From assembly GCA_046263755.1 (NCBI GenBank), contig JBJYZC010000007.1, forward strand, positions 62,001 through 126,000: 64,000 nt of DNA. The letters run 5' to 3'. This document shows, piece after piece, positions 8,752 to 16,876 of the stretch; within the stretch, counting starts at the first letter, position 1, and each line of letters begins with the position of its first letter. The notes under the pieces were generated by a model. The model was not told the origin of the DNA, did no database searches, and was given only the letters and a program-made list of their open reading frames with translations. The position numbers and the translations under genes were made by a program. The DNA is from Lachnocurva sp029100405 (lineage in GTDB: Bacteria; Bacillota; Clostridia; Lachnospirales; Lachnospiraceae).

Positions 8752-10071
8752 TTATATTTCACCGGACAGTCTCGCTTCCTTTCTATAAGACCCCAGGAAG
8801 GCGAGGCTCTCCTTTGGTATGCGCGTCTGTGTGGTGCGGTCGACGGCGATGAGTCCGAAGGTCATGGAAAATCCCTTCTGCCACTCGAAATTGTCCAACA
8901 GGCTCCAGTACATATAGCCCTTGATGGGGATACCGTCTTTGATGCAGCTCTCAACACCCGCAAGCGCCCGACGGATAAATTCCACCCGGCGCGTATCGTC
9001 CGAGACAGCAACCCCGTTCTCCGTGACGATCAGATCCCCTTTGAATTCCTCTGCGACACGGCGGATCACATGCTCCAGAGCCTCGGGATAGAACTCATAA
9101 TCCATCTGGGTCAGTTCCGCTCCCTCGGGGCACGGCAGCTGTCCGGCGGGCCCATACTGCGTGCGGGTATAATTCTGCACGCCGAGAAAGTCGTCGTCTG
9201 CGATATACGGCAGGTAGTGCCTGAACTCCTCGTCCCAGGCTGCCTCGGCATAGCTCTCCCCTCCCGGCATCGCCTGCAGATCATGCAGGGAGAGCGTAAT
9301 GCCCACCCTGATGTCGGGGTACAGAGCCTTAATCGCTTCCTTCGCCGCCTGGTGCGCGCGAAAGACCAGTGCATCGCCCTCAGCCGTTCGAGCGCTTACA
9401 AAGATCTGAGGCTGAGGTGTTCCGAAAGCCTCGGCATTCTCGATGGCGGCGAACTTCATGTTCTCCATCATTTTCTCGAAGTTCATTCCTACTTGTACCT
9501 TGCCTTCGGCTTTCTTCGCGTCGGAGGCCCCCTTCTTCGCCGCCTGTTCGGCCATCAGGCGGAAGCGCCTGGAAATCGTCGCTAACTGCAGGCCCATGTT
9601 AGCCTCGTTGATCGTACAAATATAGTCCAGCTCCGCGCCGAGCTTTTCGGTGACGTAAGCGGCATATCGACGGAAGTACTCGATCGTACTCTCCGCTTCC
9701 CAGCCGCCCTTGCGGATCAGCCATGCAGGGGAGGTGAAGTGCATGAGCGTCACAATGGGTTCTATGCCGTTCGCCCGACAACAGAGGATCACGTCACGAT
9801 AGTGCTCAATCTCCCGCTCATCGAACTGCCCTTCCTCGGGCTCAATGCGTGCCCACTCGATCGAGAAGCGATAGGCGTTCAGACCGGCCGCTGCCATCAG
9901 CTTTATATCTTCTTCATAACGGTGGTAATGGTCGCAGGCTTCGCCGCTCGGCTCGATAAAGCTGCTGTGCGGCAGATGCTCCTGAATCCAATAGTCGCTG
10001 TTTCTGTTATTGCCCTCCACCTGATGGGCAGCGGTCGCTGCGCCGATCAGAAATCCCTTCGTAAATGCCAT
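8752..10071 (-). CDS. Glycoside hydrolase family 1 (beta-glycosidase)
   Basis: 439 aa GH1 enzyme. N-terminal FLIGAATAAHQVEGN, acid/base Glu156 in TINEANMG and nucleophile Glu351 in IVTENGVAVSDD are all present, as is the C-terminal YWSLLDNFEWQKGF. It has no signal peptide, so it acts in the cytoplasm on imported glycosides. Because it heads the uxuAB operon, a beta-glucuronide or related substrate is possible, but GH1 specificity cannot be read from these motifs. The region immediately upstream carries an IS110 element, which may have changed expression of the operon. Confidence 0.9.
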   Translation of the reverse strand: MAFTKGFLIGAATAAHQVEGNNRNSDYWIQEHLPHSSFIEPSGEACDHYHRYEEDIKLMAAAGLNAYRFSIEWARIEPEEGQFDEREIEHYRDVILCCRANGIEPIVTLMHFTSPAWLIRKGGWEAESTIEYFRRYAAYVTEKLGAELDYICTINEANMGLQLATISRRFRLMAEQAAKKGASDAKKAEGKVQVGMNFEKMMENMKFAAIENAEAFGTPQPQIFVSARTAEGDALVFRAHQAAKEAIKALYPDIRVGITLSLHDLQAMPGGESYAEAAWDEEFRHYLPYIADDDFLGVQNYTRTQYGPAGQLPCPEGAELTQMDYEFYPEALEHVIRRVAEEFKGDLIVTENGVAVSDDTRRVEFIRRALAGVESCIKDGIPIKGYMYWSLLDNFEWQKGFSMTFGLIAVDRTTQTRIPKESLAFLGSYRKEARLSGEI

Positions 10072-10343
10072 TTTCTTCCCTTGTATGATGATTTCAGAAG
10101 CTAAATCAACATTTTCCTTTCTTTTTGATTCTGTGGTTCAATACATTCAGATACTGTGGGACTTTTGATTTTTTTCTGTAGCTTAGACTACTTTATAGGA
10201 GTGTATTGCCGCTACCATTATCTGAATTGTTTATCAGCTGGATGTGCCGGAGAACTTCTCCTGAGTACTTATTTCAATCAAGTCTACGATGATAATCGCT
10301 GGTGGATGCCACAGTATCAGGGAACCGAAAGGAGGGTTTCACT
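10072..10343 (+). ncRNA. Non-coding left part of the IS110 element; candidate bridge-RNA region
   Basis: 272 bp without a gene between the GH1 start and the transposase. It contains a 9-bp inverted repeat, ATTCAGATA at 10145-10153 and its complement at 10219-10227, and a small GTAG...CTAC hairpin near 10180. In IS110-group elements a structured bridge RNA is encoded in the non-coding end upstream of the transposase; this stretch is in the right place and of the right size. Element borders cannot be set by eye, and the part next to the GH1 gene is probably host DNA with its promoter. Confidence 0.3.
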
Positions 10344-11698
10344 ATGTACTATGTAGGCATCGATATTGCCAAACTCAATCACTTTGCCTCTGTCGTTTCG
10401 GCAGATGGTGAAGTACTCGTTAAGCCGTTCAAATTTACGAATGACAATGATGGCTTCTGTAAGCTGCTTTCTGCACTCGCATCATACGAACGCGGCAGCC
10501 TCATCATTGGTCTTGAATCAACGGCACACTATGCTGACAACCTGGTTGAATTCCTCGTGTCTAAACGCTACCAGGTCTGCGTTATCAACCCGATCCAGAC
10601 TTCCACGATGCGTAAGAACAACATCCGGAAGACAAAGACCGACAAGGTGGATACGTTAGTTATTGCCAAAACTCTTATTACTCAGCCGCACAGATTTTTC
10701 TCGCAGGAAGATATTGACCTCATGCATCTGAAGAATCTTGGCCGTTTCCGGCAGAAGAACATCAAGGAGCGTACCCGGTTAAAGGTTCAGCTCACAGCTT
10801 ATGTTGATCGGGTATTCCCCGAGCTACAGTATTTCTTCAAATCCGGACTTCATCAGAAGGCTGTCTATGCTCTTCTGAAAGAGGCTCCTACACCTGAACT
10901 GGTAGCTTCCATGCACTTGACTCATCTTGTGCATCTGCTCGAGGTTTCCTCCCACGGACACTTCAATAAAGAGCAGGCCAAAGAATTAAGAATTCTGGCA
11001 CAGAAGTCTGTCGGGTCCAGCGACAGAGCCCTATCCTTGCAAGTAACACAGTCTGTGGAGCAGATCGAGTTACTGGACAGGCAGATTAAGGATGTCGAAT
11101 CTCAGATGACCGAAATCATGCTCGGACTCGACTCCGTCATTATGACCATCCCCGGCATTGGCTATGTCAATGGTGGGATGATTCTGGGCGAAATCGGCGA
11201 TATTCATCGCTTTCAGAAGCCCTGTCAGCTGCTTGCTTTTGCCGGACTGGATCCTTCTGTGTATCAGTCCGGAAATTTCAACGCCAGCCACACCAGAATG
11301 TCTAAACGCGGCTCCCGGGTTCTCCGGTATGCGTTAATCAATGCAGCTCATAACGTTGTGAAAAACAATTCGACCTTTAAAGCGTATTATGACGCCAAAA
11401 TGGCCGAAGGCCGTAATCATTACAGTGCCCTTGGGCATTGTGCCGGCAAGCTCGTCAGAGTCATCTTTAAGATGCTCACTGACGATGTGGCATTTAATCT
11501 CGAGTAAGTTCTAACCCGAGGTCATAGTAGACTTTGAAAAGCACCCTTATGGGAGCTCTATTAGAGTTACCCTTTTTTAGCCACAAGACAAAAAGATAAT
11601 TTTCTGCTAATTTATGCTTGACTTTTCATAGCTGGTCTCCTTAGTAGCTCTTGTATTACATGAAATGCTTCGCCATCGTTACCTATCTCATGTGGGGC
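10140..11698 (+). mobile_element. IS110-family insertion sequence (borders approximate)
   Basis: An intact transposase gene with about 200 bp of non-coding DNA on each side. The family lacks long terminal inverted repeats, so the limits given are estimates: left limit near the change from GH1 upstream sequence, right limit before the large hairpin at 11699-11756. It lies between the divergent-from-it GH1 operon and ydcF-like gene, and its insertion probably separated the GH1-uxuA-uxuB operon from its former upstream region. Confidence 0.55.
10344..11507 (+). CDS. IS110-family transposase
   Basis: 387 aa from ATG 10344, chosen because GAAAGGAGGGTTTCACT lies directly upstream. N-terminal RuvC-like DEDD domain: GIDIAKLNHFASVV (Asp7), IGLESTAHY, and KTDKVDTLVIAKTL. 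C-terminal Tnp20 domain: TIPGIGYVNGGMILGEIGDI and LLAFAGLDPSVYQSGNF with the conserved Ser, followed by MSKRGSRVLRYALINAAH. Both domains are complete and there is no frameshift, so the element is probably active or recent. It moves the element by RNA-guided recombination without terminal inverted repeats in this family. Confidence 0.95.
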   Translation: MYYVGIDIAKLNHFASVVSADGEVLVKPFKFTNDNDGFCKLLSALASYERGSLIIGLESTAHYADNLVEFLVSKRYQVCVINPIQTSTMRKNNIRKTKTDKVDTLVIAKTLITQPHRFFSQEDIDLMHLKNLGRFRQKNIKERTRLKVQLTAYVDRVFPELQYFFKSGLHQKAVYALLKEAPTPELVASMHLTHLVHLLEVSSHGHFNKEQAKELRILAQKSVGSSDRALSLQVTQSVEQIELLDRQIKDVESQMTEIMLGLDSVIMTIPGIGYVNGGMILGEIGDIHRFQKPCQLLAFAGLDPSVYQSGNFNASHTRMSKRGSRVLRYALINAAHNVVKNNSTFKAYYDAKMAEGRNHYSALGHCAGKLVRVIFKMLTDDVAFNLE

Positions 11699-11756
11699 GT
11701 GTCAATAAGTCTGCTCACAGGGCATGCAAGCATGCCCTGTGGCAGACCTTTGACAC
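11699..11756. repeat. Long near-perfect hairpin beside the IS110 element
   Basis: Arms GTCTGC-T-CACAGGGCATGC (11709-11727) and GCATGCCCTGTGGCAGAC (11730-11747) pair with one bulged base and a 2-base loop; GTGTCAA / TTGACAC extend the stem to 11699 and 11756. It lies 9 bp past the stop of the YdcF-like gene (minus strand) and may terminate it. IS110 elements often sit next to palindromic repeats, so it could also be a former target. Confidence 0.75.
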
Positions 11757-11764
11757 TGTAATCA

Positions 11765-12505
11765 TCATATATGCCCCACCAGCTTATCCTTAATGATAGC
11801 CAGCGATTCGCGGAAGATGTTATTGGGAAGATACAGGGATTCGGTCGGCGCCGGCAGACCGGATACCTTGTGATATCCCTGTTTTTCGGCTAGTTTTACG
11901 CTCCGAAAGACATGGAAATTACTGGTGACAATGAAAACCCGGTCTGCATTTGGATCTAAAAGCCTCTGACTGAACAGGAGGTTCTCGTTCGTGTTCCGTG
12001 ACCGGGTCTCGGCCTGGATCCGGGTCTCTGAAATGCCCCGGTCAAGGAGCCAGTTTTTCATGACCGTGGCTTCCGGCAGAGCTTCGTTGGAACCCTGGCC
12101 GCCGGAAACGATGCACTTGGTCTTAGGATGCTCCTTCAAATAACTTTCCGCAGTTTCCAGGCGATGCAGGAGGACCCGGGAAGGCTCGCTGCCGCGGACC
12201 TGGGCACCCAGAACGATGATGGTATCCGCTTCTGTCCCGGAAGGAGGCCGGAAGCCTGAGAAAATGCAGACCATGCCGGTTGCGATGAGAAAAACAAGGC
12301 AGACCAGAAGGATCCGATTCGTTCTACGGAGCCAGATGGGGATCCGGTCCAGCCAGTGGAAATGCAGGGCGAATCCATGGAAGAGGAAAAGCCCGCCGAC
12401 AAGGAGCCAGACCAGAAAAAATCCGGTGCCGGAGCGGGCGGAGCCGATCAAGATTCCATAAAGAATGCAGATCGTGCCGAAAATCAGGAATAGAATGTAT
12501 AGCAT
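11765..12505 (-). CDS. YdcF/SanA/ElyC family membrane protein (DUF218)
   Basis: 246 aa. Three hydrophobic segments in residues 1-85 are followed by the DUF218 domain: ADTIIVLGAQVRGSEPSRVLLHRLETAESYL, CIVSGGQGSNEALPEA and RNTNENLLFS, with the VTSNFHVFRS motif near the C-terminus. Members act at the envelope in cell-wall or vancomycin-related phenotypes, but the biochemical activity is unknown. Weak RBS (GGAG 12 bases upstream). Confidence 0.82.
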   Translation of the reverse strand: MLYILFLIFGTICILYGILIGSARSGTGFFLVWLLVGGLFLFHGFALHFHWLDRIPIWLRRTNRILLVCLVFLIATGMVCIFSGFRPPSGTEADTIIVLGAQVRGSEPSRVLLHRLETAESYLKEHPKTKCIVSGGQGSNEALPEATVMKNWLLDRGISETRIQAETRSRNTNENLLFSQRLLDPNADRVFIVTSNFHVFRSVKLAEKQGYHKVSGLPAPTESLYLPNNIFRESLAIIKDKLVGHI

Positions 12506-12695
12506 AAGTCAGTCACTCCATCATTTGAAAATTCATTCGAAAGGAAGGATCTGGCATTTGCAGCCAGGAAAATGGCAAATCCTGCTCACTGGGTTCACAG
12601 GGCCTCTATCAATAAGATACATCATTTCCCCTGAAATATGTTAAAATTTTCTTGTTTCCAGGAATGGGGAAATTTTGGAAGGAATTCTCTGATTT

Positions 12696-13283
12696 ATGTG
12701 TACAAAAGAAAACGACATTACGGGAATTGTGATTCGCCCTGCGAAGATAACAGATGCGTCTGCAATTCTCGAAATCTACCGCTATTATGTTTTGAATACG
12801 GCGATCACTTTTGAATGGACCTGCCCTTCTTTACAGGAATTTCAGGAACGGATGACAAAGACACTCCGTCGCTATCCCTATCTCGTAGCGGAAGAGGGCG
12901 GAAAGATTTTAGGTTATGCCTATGCCGGCCCTTTCTATGGGAGAAAGGCTTATGACTGGTCGGCAGAGATCACGATCTATCTCGATCATACGCTTCGTCA
13001 TCGGGGTCTGGGGAAGAAACTTCTCATGGCTTTGGAAGGAGCGCTTCAGGAAATGCATATCTTAAATGTATACTCCTGTATCGCTTATCCTAAGACAGAA
13101 GATGAGACTTTGACAAAAAACAGCGCGGATTTTCATGCCAAAATGGGCTATCGCCTGATCGGATGTTTTCATGATTGCGGTTATAAATTCGATCGCTGGT
13201 ATGACATGATCTGGATGGAGAAGATGCTGGGGCCTCATAGGGATACACCGGATCCGCTTGCAGCATGGAAACCTGGAGAATAG
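12696..13283 (+). CDS. GNAT N-acetyltransferase (phosphinothricin-acetyltransferase-like)
   Basis: 195 aa. IRPAKITDASAILEIYRYYVLNTAITFEW at the N-terminus and the acetyl-CoA loop LRHRGLGKKLLMALE are typical of the PAT/MddA group, which acetylates phosphinothricin or methionine sulfoximine; VYSCIAYPKTEDETLTKNSADFHAKMGYRLIGCF completes the fold. The natural substrate is uncertain. Start at ATG 12696 with GGAAGG somewhat far upstream. Confidence 0.82.
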   Translation: MCTKENDITGIVIRPAKITDASAILEIYRYYVLNTAITFEWTCPSLQEFQERMTKTLRRYPYLVAEEGGKILGYAYAGPFYGRKAYDWSAEITIYLDHTLRHRGLGKKLLMALEGALQEMHILNVYSCIAYPKTEDETLTKNSADFHAKMGYRLIGCFHDCGYKFDRWYDMIWMEKMLGPHRDTPDPLAAWKPGE

Positions 13284-13376
13284 ACGGATATGAGTGGCAA
13301 AAGCCACTTTTGATACGTATATCATAGAATCATTTGAGGATAAAACCATCGGATCGCATTGAAAGGAGCGTACTTT

Positions 13377-14195
13377 ATGCCAGCAGGATTTGCACATACA
13401 TTATTTGGAATTCGCGTTTTTCAGACGCTGCCGGATCCTTTGAAAGAAAGTATTCGTAGACATCGGGACCTCTATCTGGCAGGCCTCCAGGGTCCGGATA
13501 TTCTTTTTTACTATCATCCTTTGAAGGCGAATGCTGTTTCCCGACTCGGGAAAGCCATGCATGAGAAGAGCGGGAAAAGATGGTTCTCGGATGCCTGTCA
13601 GATGGAAGAGGGCGAAGACTATGAGGCCCGGCGGGTTTATCTCTACGGGGTGGTCTGTCATTTCACATTGGATGCCATGTGCCACGAATATATTGATTCG
13701 TATGCAGAGACAAGTTCCATCAGCCATTATGAAATCGAGGGCGAATTCGATCGAAGCCTTCTTGTAAAGGAAAAGAAGGATCCCCTGTCCTACAGCAGGA
13801 TCCCCGGTTTTCCGTCAGATGCCTATACATCTGAAATCATCCGGGTCTTCTATCCCGGACTTTCCGCCGAAACGGTAAGAGAAGCCCTGGAGTCCTTTGT
13901 GAAATTTCATCAGCTTCTCCTTTGCCCCACAGATCATAAGAGAAACTTTATCTATTCGGCACTGCGTGTTTTGGGAAAGTACCAGACCTTGAAAGGACAT
14001 ATCATAAATAAGAAAGCAAATCTGTCCTGCGCTTCTTCCAATCAGGAGCTGACCCGGCGTTTTGAAGAGGCCATACCCAAGGCAGCAAGCCTTATCCTTG
14101 GATTCTCTAAGGTCTTGTCGAAGGAGGAAAGCCTTGAAGACTGGGCAAAAGACCCGCTCCTTGAGAAGAATTTTGTCGGAAGATCGCTTATATGA
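13377..14195 (+). CDS. Zinc-dependent phospholipase C-like protein
   Basis: 272 aa from ATG 13377, preferred over an upstream TTG because GAAAGGAGCG lies 6-15 bases before it. MPAGFAHTLFGIRVF and GLQGPDILFYYHPLK, then GVVCHFTLDAMCHEYID, supply the histidines and aspartates expected of the Zn_dep_PLPC family (H7, D near 46, HFTLD, HEYID). There is no signal peptide. Members are common in Clostridia and poorly characterised; hydrolysis of phospholipid head groups is a family inference. The stop codon TGA at 14193-14195 runs into a 13-bp tandem repeat. Confidence 0.8.
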   Translation: MPAGFAHTLFGIRVFQTLPDPLKESIRRHRDLYLAGLQGPDILFYYHPLKANAVSRLGKAMHEKSGKRWFSDACQMEEGEDYEARRVYLYGVVCHFTLDAMCHEYIDSYAETSSISHYEIEGEFDRSLLVKEKKDPLSYSRIPGFPSDAYTSEIIRVFYPGLSAETVREALESFVKFHQLLLCPTDHKRNFIYSALRVLGKYQTLKGHIINKKANLSCASSNQELTRRFEEAIPKAASLILGFSKVLSKEESLEDWAKDPLLEKNFVGRSLI

Positions 14196-14245
14196 AACCA
14201 ATTCGTGAAACCAATTCGTGAAACCAATTCGTGAAACCAATTCAC
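14194..14245. repeat. Four tandem copies of a 13-bp repeat
   Basis: GAAACCAATTCGT at 14194, 14207 and 14220, and a last copy with a changed end (GAAACCAATTCAC) at 14233. The array begins at the stop codon of the phospholipase-like gene and ends 9 bp before a strong -35 box. Regular 13-bp spacing just upstream of a promoter could be a multi-site operator or slippage. Confidence 0.9.
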
Positions 14246-14254
14246 TTTAACGTG

Positions 14255-14283
14255 TTGACACATAAAAGAATCAGAATTATACT
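14255..14283 (+). promoter_or_regulatory. Sigma-A promoter for OPT transporter
   Basis: TTGACA at 14255-14260, a 17-bp spacer and TATACT at 14278-14283. Transcription should begin near 14290 and run through the leader hairpin into the OPT gene. Confidence 0.8.
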
Positions 14284-14318
14284 GTCTCTTGTATGTGAGA
14301 TGGGAGGGGGAGAAATTT

Positions 14319-14344
14319 AGACCGCTTTCATAGCGGTCTTTTTT
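14319..14344 (+). terminator. Leader terminator/attenuator upstream of OPT transporter
   Basis: AGACCGCT (14319-14326), 5-base loop, AGCGGTCT (14332-14339), then TTTTT. It lies about 30 nt after the predicted transcription start and 50 bp before the OPT start codon. Placed between promoter and gene it must be read through for expression, so it is a candidate attenuator, or the end of a very short RNA. The leader has a purine-rich GATGGGAGGGGGAGAAA run before the hairpin. Confidence 0.65.
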
Positions 14345-14392
14345 CGTCTCTATCACAAGAGGAAGGTTTTAGAAAATAGAAAGGTTTTACAA

Positions 14393-16285
14393 ATGACTAG
14401 TGAACAAAAGGAATTTAAACCCTTTGTTGCTGCAGACACAGCCATGCGGGAGTTGTCGCCGTTTTCCATTATCATCGGTATTCTTCTGGCAATTGTCTTC
14501 GGAGCAGCAAATGCTTATCTGGGATTGAAGATCGGAATGACGATTTCTGCATCCATTCCGGCCGCAGTAATCTCCATGGGTCTTATCCGTGTGATTTTGC
14601 ACAGAGACTCCATTCTCGAAAACAATATGGTACAGACCATCGGTTCTGCAGGTGAGTCTGTTGCAGCAGGTGCAATTTTCACCTTACCTGCTATTTTTAT
14701 GTGGGCAAATGATGGAAAGACTTCTTATCCTTCCTTTGCTCTGATTGCCGTCATCTGTATGGTCGGCGGTGTTCTGGGTGTGCTTTTCATGGTCCCCCTT
14801 CGGAATGCCCTGATTGTTCAGGAACATGGAACCCTTCCTTATCCGGAAGGAACTGCCTGTGCGGAAGTCCTTCAGGCCGGTGAAGAGGGCGGTGCTAATG
14901 CAAAGACCGTATTCTCCGGACTTGGGATCGCAGCTCTATTTAAATTCCTGGCAGATGGCCTGAAGATCTTCCCCAGTGAGATCACCTATGATTTTAAGAA
15001 TTACAAAGGAGCCGGTATCGGTATGGATACCCTTCCTTCTCTTCTGGGTGTTGGTTTTATCTGCGGACCGAAGATCTCTTCTTACATGCTGACCGGTGGT
15101 CTGCTTGGATGGCTGGTTCTCATGCCTTTGATCTATGTTTTCGGCGGTGACATGGTTATCTATCCGGGAGCTGATCCGATCTCTTCCATGGCAGCACCTG
15201 TGCTCTGGAAATCTTATATCAAATACATCGGTGCCGGTGCCGTAGCATGCGGCGGTATTATCAGCCTTCTAAAATCTCTTCCCATGATGATCAGGGCTTT
15301 CTCCGGTTCTATCAAGGGATACGGCTCTAAGGTCGGTAATGCCATCCGTACCAATAAGGATATGCCGGCAAGAGCCCTGGTGATCGGTATCGTTATTGCA
15401 GCCCTTTTGATCTGGATCCTTCCGGTATTCCCGGTCGGCTTGGGCGGAACGATCCTTATCATTATCTTCGCTTTCTTCTTTGTAACGGTATCAGCCCGAA
15501 TGGTCGGTATCGTCGGATCTTCCAATAACCCGGTTTCCGGTATGACCATTGCAACCCTTCTGATTGTTACCGCTATTCTGAAGGCAACCGGAAATGTCGG
15601 GATGAAGGGCATGACCGGTGCCATTGTCATTGCATCGATCATCTGTATCGCATCTGCCATTGCAGGCGATACCTCACAGGATCTGAAGACCGGTTATATC
15701 GTTGGAGCGACTCCCTGGAAACAGCAGATTGGTGAGATCATCGGTGTTCTGACATCTTCTGTTGCGATCGGAGGAACTCTCTATCTTCTGAACAGTGGAA
15801 TGGGCTATGGCAGCCAGGCGCTTCCGGCTCCGCAGGCAGAACTCATGAAGATGGTCGTTGAGGGCGTTATGAAGGGAAATCTTCCCTGGGCTTTGATTTT
15901 TGCAGGCGTCTTCATCGGCGTGGTCGTTGAGATCATGGGCATTCCGGTTATGCCTTTTGCTGTAGGACTCTACCTGCCGATCTATATTTCCCTTCCGATG
16001 ATGGTTGGCGGACTCATTCGTCTCTATGTTGATAAGAAGCGTACCCTGAGTGAAGAAGAGCGTAAGGCAGCGAATAACCGCGGTATCCTTTACTCCTCTG
16101 GTCTGATTGCCGGCGAGGGTCTGGTTGGTATTCTCCTGGCTGCATTTGCTGCAGCTAAGCTGAATATCGATGTCTCCTCCACTTTCAGTCTCGGAAGCAT
16201 CGGCTCTCTGATCCTCTTCATTCTCCTGGCAGCTACCCTCTTACATATGGTTCTGAAAAAGGACAAATCCGATGAAGAAAAGTGA
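14393..16285 (+). CDS. OPT family oligopeptide transporter
   Basis: 630 aa, almost wholly hydrophobic with about 14-16 predicted membrane helices. Diagnostic OPT segments include NAYLGLKIGMTISASIPAAVISMG, LVQEHGTLPYPEGTACAEVL and SSNNPVSGMTIATLLI. Members import peptides or metal-ligand chelates by proton symport. The start has only a weak AAAGG signal. It overlaps a PqqD-like gene by 14 bp. An upstream promoter, tandem repeat and leader terminator suggest tight control. Confidence 0.93.
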   Translation: MTSEQKEFKPFVAADTAMRELSPFSIIIGILLAIVFGAANAYLGLKIGMTISASIPAAVISMGLIRVILHRDSILENNMVQTIGSAGESVAAGAIFTLPAIFMWANDGKTSYPSFALIAVICMVGGVLGVLFMVPLRNALIVQEHGTLPYPEGTACAEVLQAGEEGGANAKTVFSGLGIAALFKFLADGLKIFPSEITYDFKNYKGAGIGMDTLPSLLGVGFICGPKISSYMLTGGLLGWLVLMPLIYVFGGDMVIYPGADPISSMAAPVLWKSYIKYIGAGAVACGGIISLLKSLPMMIRAFSGSIKGYGSKVGNAIRTNKDMPARALVIGIVIAALLIWILPVFPVGLGGTILIIIFAFFFVTVSARMVGIVGSSNNPVSGMTIATLLIVTAILKATGNVGMKGMTGAIVIASIICIASAIAGDTSQDLKTGYIVGATPWKQQIGEIIGVLTSSVAIGGTLYLLNSGMGYGSQALPAPQAELMKMVVEGVMKGNLPWALIFAGVFIGVVVEIMGIPVMPFAVGLYLPIYISLPMMVGGLIRLYVDKKRTLSEEERKAANNRGILYSSGLIAGEGLVGILLAAFAAAKLNIDVSSTFSLGSIGSLILFILLAATLLHMVLKKDKSDEEK

Positions 16286-16631
16286 GAATCTACTGGATTT
16301 TAAACCTCATCGGAATGCGCTCTATTCCTGGAAACTGGCTGAGAATGGTCATGTCCTGGTCCGGATCGAGCATAAAGGGCTTGCCGACAAGCTGGTACAG
16401 GTGCTTGCGAAGAAGCCCCGCTTCTCCGATATCGAGCTGGATGACCTGGGATCCTTCGTCTGGCAGAAGCTGGACGGTGAGACCTCGGTCTATGAGATCG
16501 GGCAGATGGTGAAGAAAGAGTTCGGCGAAAAGGCGGAGCCGCTTTACGAGAGACTCGGCAAATACATGAAGACATTGCATGAGAACAAATTTATCGTCTA
16601 CCAGGACCATTCGAAGAAAGAGAAATCCTGA
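16272..16631 (+). CDS. PqqD-like protein
   Basis: 119 aa. LLDFKPHRNALYSWKLAENGHVLVRIEHKG, LDDLGSFVWQKLDGETSVYEIGQMVKKEF matches the PqqD fold (peptide-chaperone winged-helix). Classical PqqD/RRE domains bind precursor peptides for radical SAM enzymes; this version is coupled to an OPT transporter by a 14-bp overlap, with no maturase nearby. A role in binding the transported peptide or regulating the transporter is inference. Confidence 0.75.
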   Translation: MKKSENLLDFKPHRNALYSWKLAENGHVLVRIEHKGLADKLVQVLAKKPRFSDIELDDLGSFVWQKLDGETSVYEIGQMVKKEFGEKAEPLYERLGKYMKTLHENKFIVYQDHSKKEKS

Positions 16632-16658
16632 TCGCAGAATCCATTATTTTACAAGGCT

Positions 16659-16687
16659 CCTCCGGCCACAAGGCCGGAGGATTTTTT
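16659..16687 (+). terminator. Rho-independent terminator of OPT-PqqD operon
   Basis: CCTCCGGCC (16659-16667), loop ACAA, GGCCGGAGG (16672-16680), then ATTTTTT. Confidence 0.92.
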
Positions 16688-16727
16688 GAACTTGAAAAAA
16701 GTTGAAGGAAAATCACACATAGCTGTA

Positions 16728-16757
16728 TTGAAATTCAACTGTCATTGAACGTATAAT
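16728..16757 (+). promoter_or_regulatory. Promoter of NSS-PfkB-deaminase-Sir2 cluster
   Basis: TTGAAA at 16728-16733, 18-bp spacer, TATAAT at 16752-16757, 33 bp ahead of a well-signalled small reading frame and 80 bp ahead of the transporter start. Confidence 0.7.
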
Positions 16758-16789
16758 AATAAAGCTATATATCATAAATGGAAGGAGAA

Positions 16790-16876
16790 ATGATAGAAGG
16801 TTGGTTACCTGCAAGGCCGATTATCACAGTTGACAAATGGAAACAAAAAAACGCAGTAAATTTACAGGAAAAATAG
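16790..16876 (+). CDS. Possible 28-aa leader peptide overlapping the NSS transporter start
   Basis: ATG at 16790 directly follows ATGGAAGGAGAA, the best ribosome binding site in the region, and reads 28 codons (starts MIEGWLPARPIITVDKW) to TAG at 16874-16876, overlapping the transporter gene in another frame. The transporter ATG at 16837 has no good site of its own, so its translation may depend on ribosomes entering here. The peptide has no recognised family. Confidence 0.4.
   Translation: MIEGWLPARPIITVDKWKQKNAVNLQEK

Noticed and set aside
7519..9585. 688-codon open frame on the plus strand opposite uxuA and the GH1 gene
   Set aside because: No recognisable domain, no RBS, and it is fully antisense to two clear enzyme genes; it results from codon bias in GC-rich coding sequence.
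14194..14245. CRISPR array
   Set aside because: The four 13-bp units are directly contiguous without spacers.
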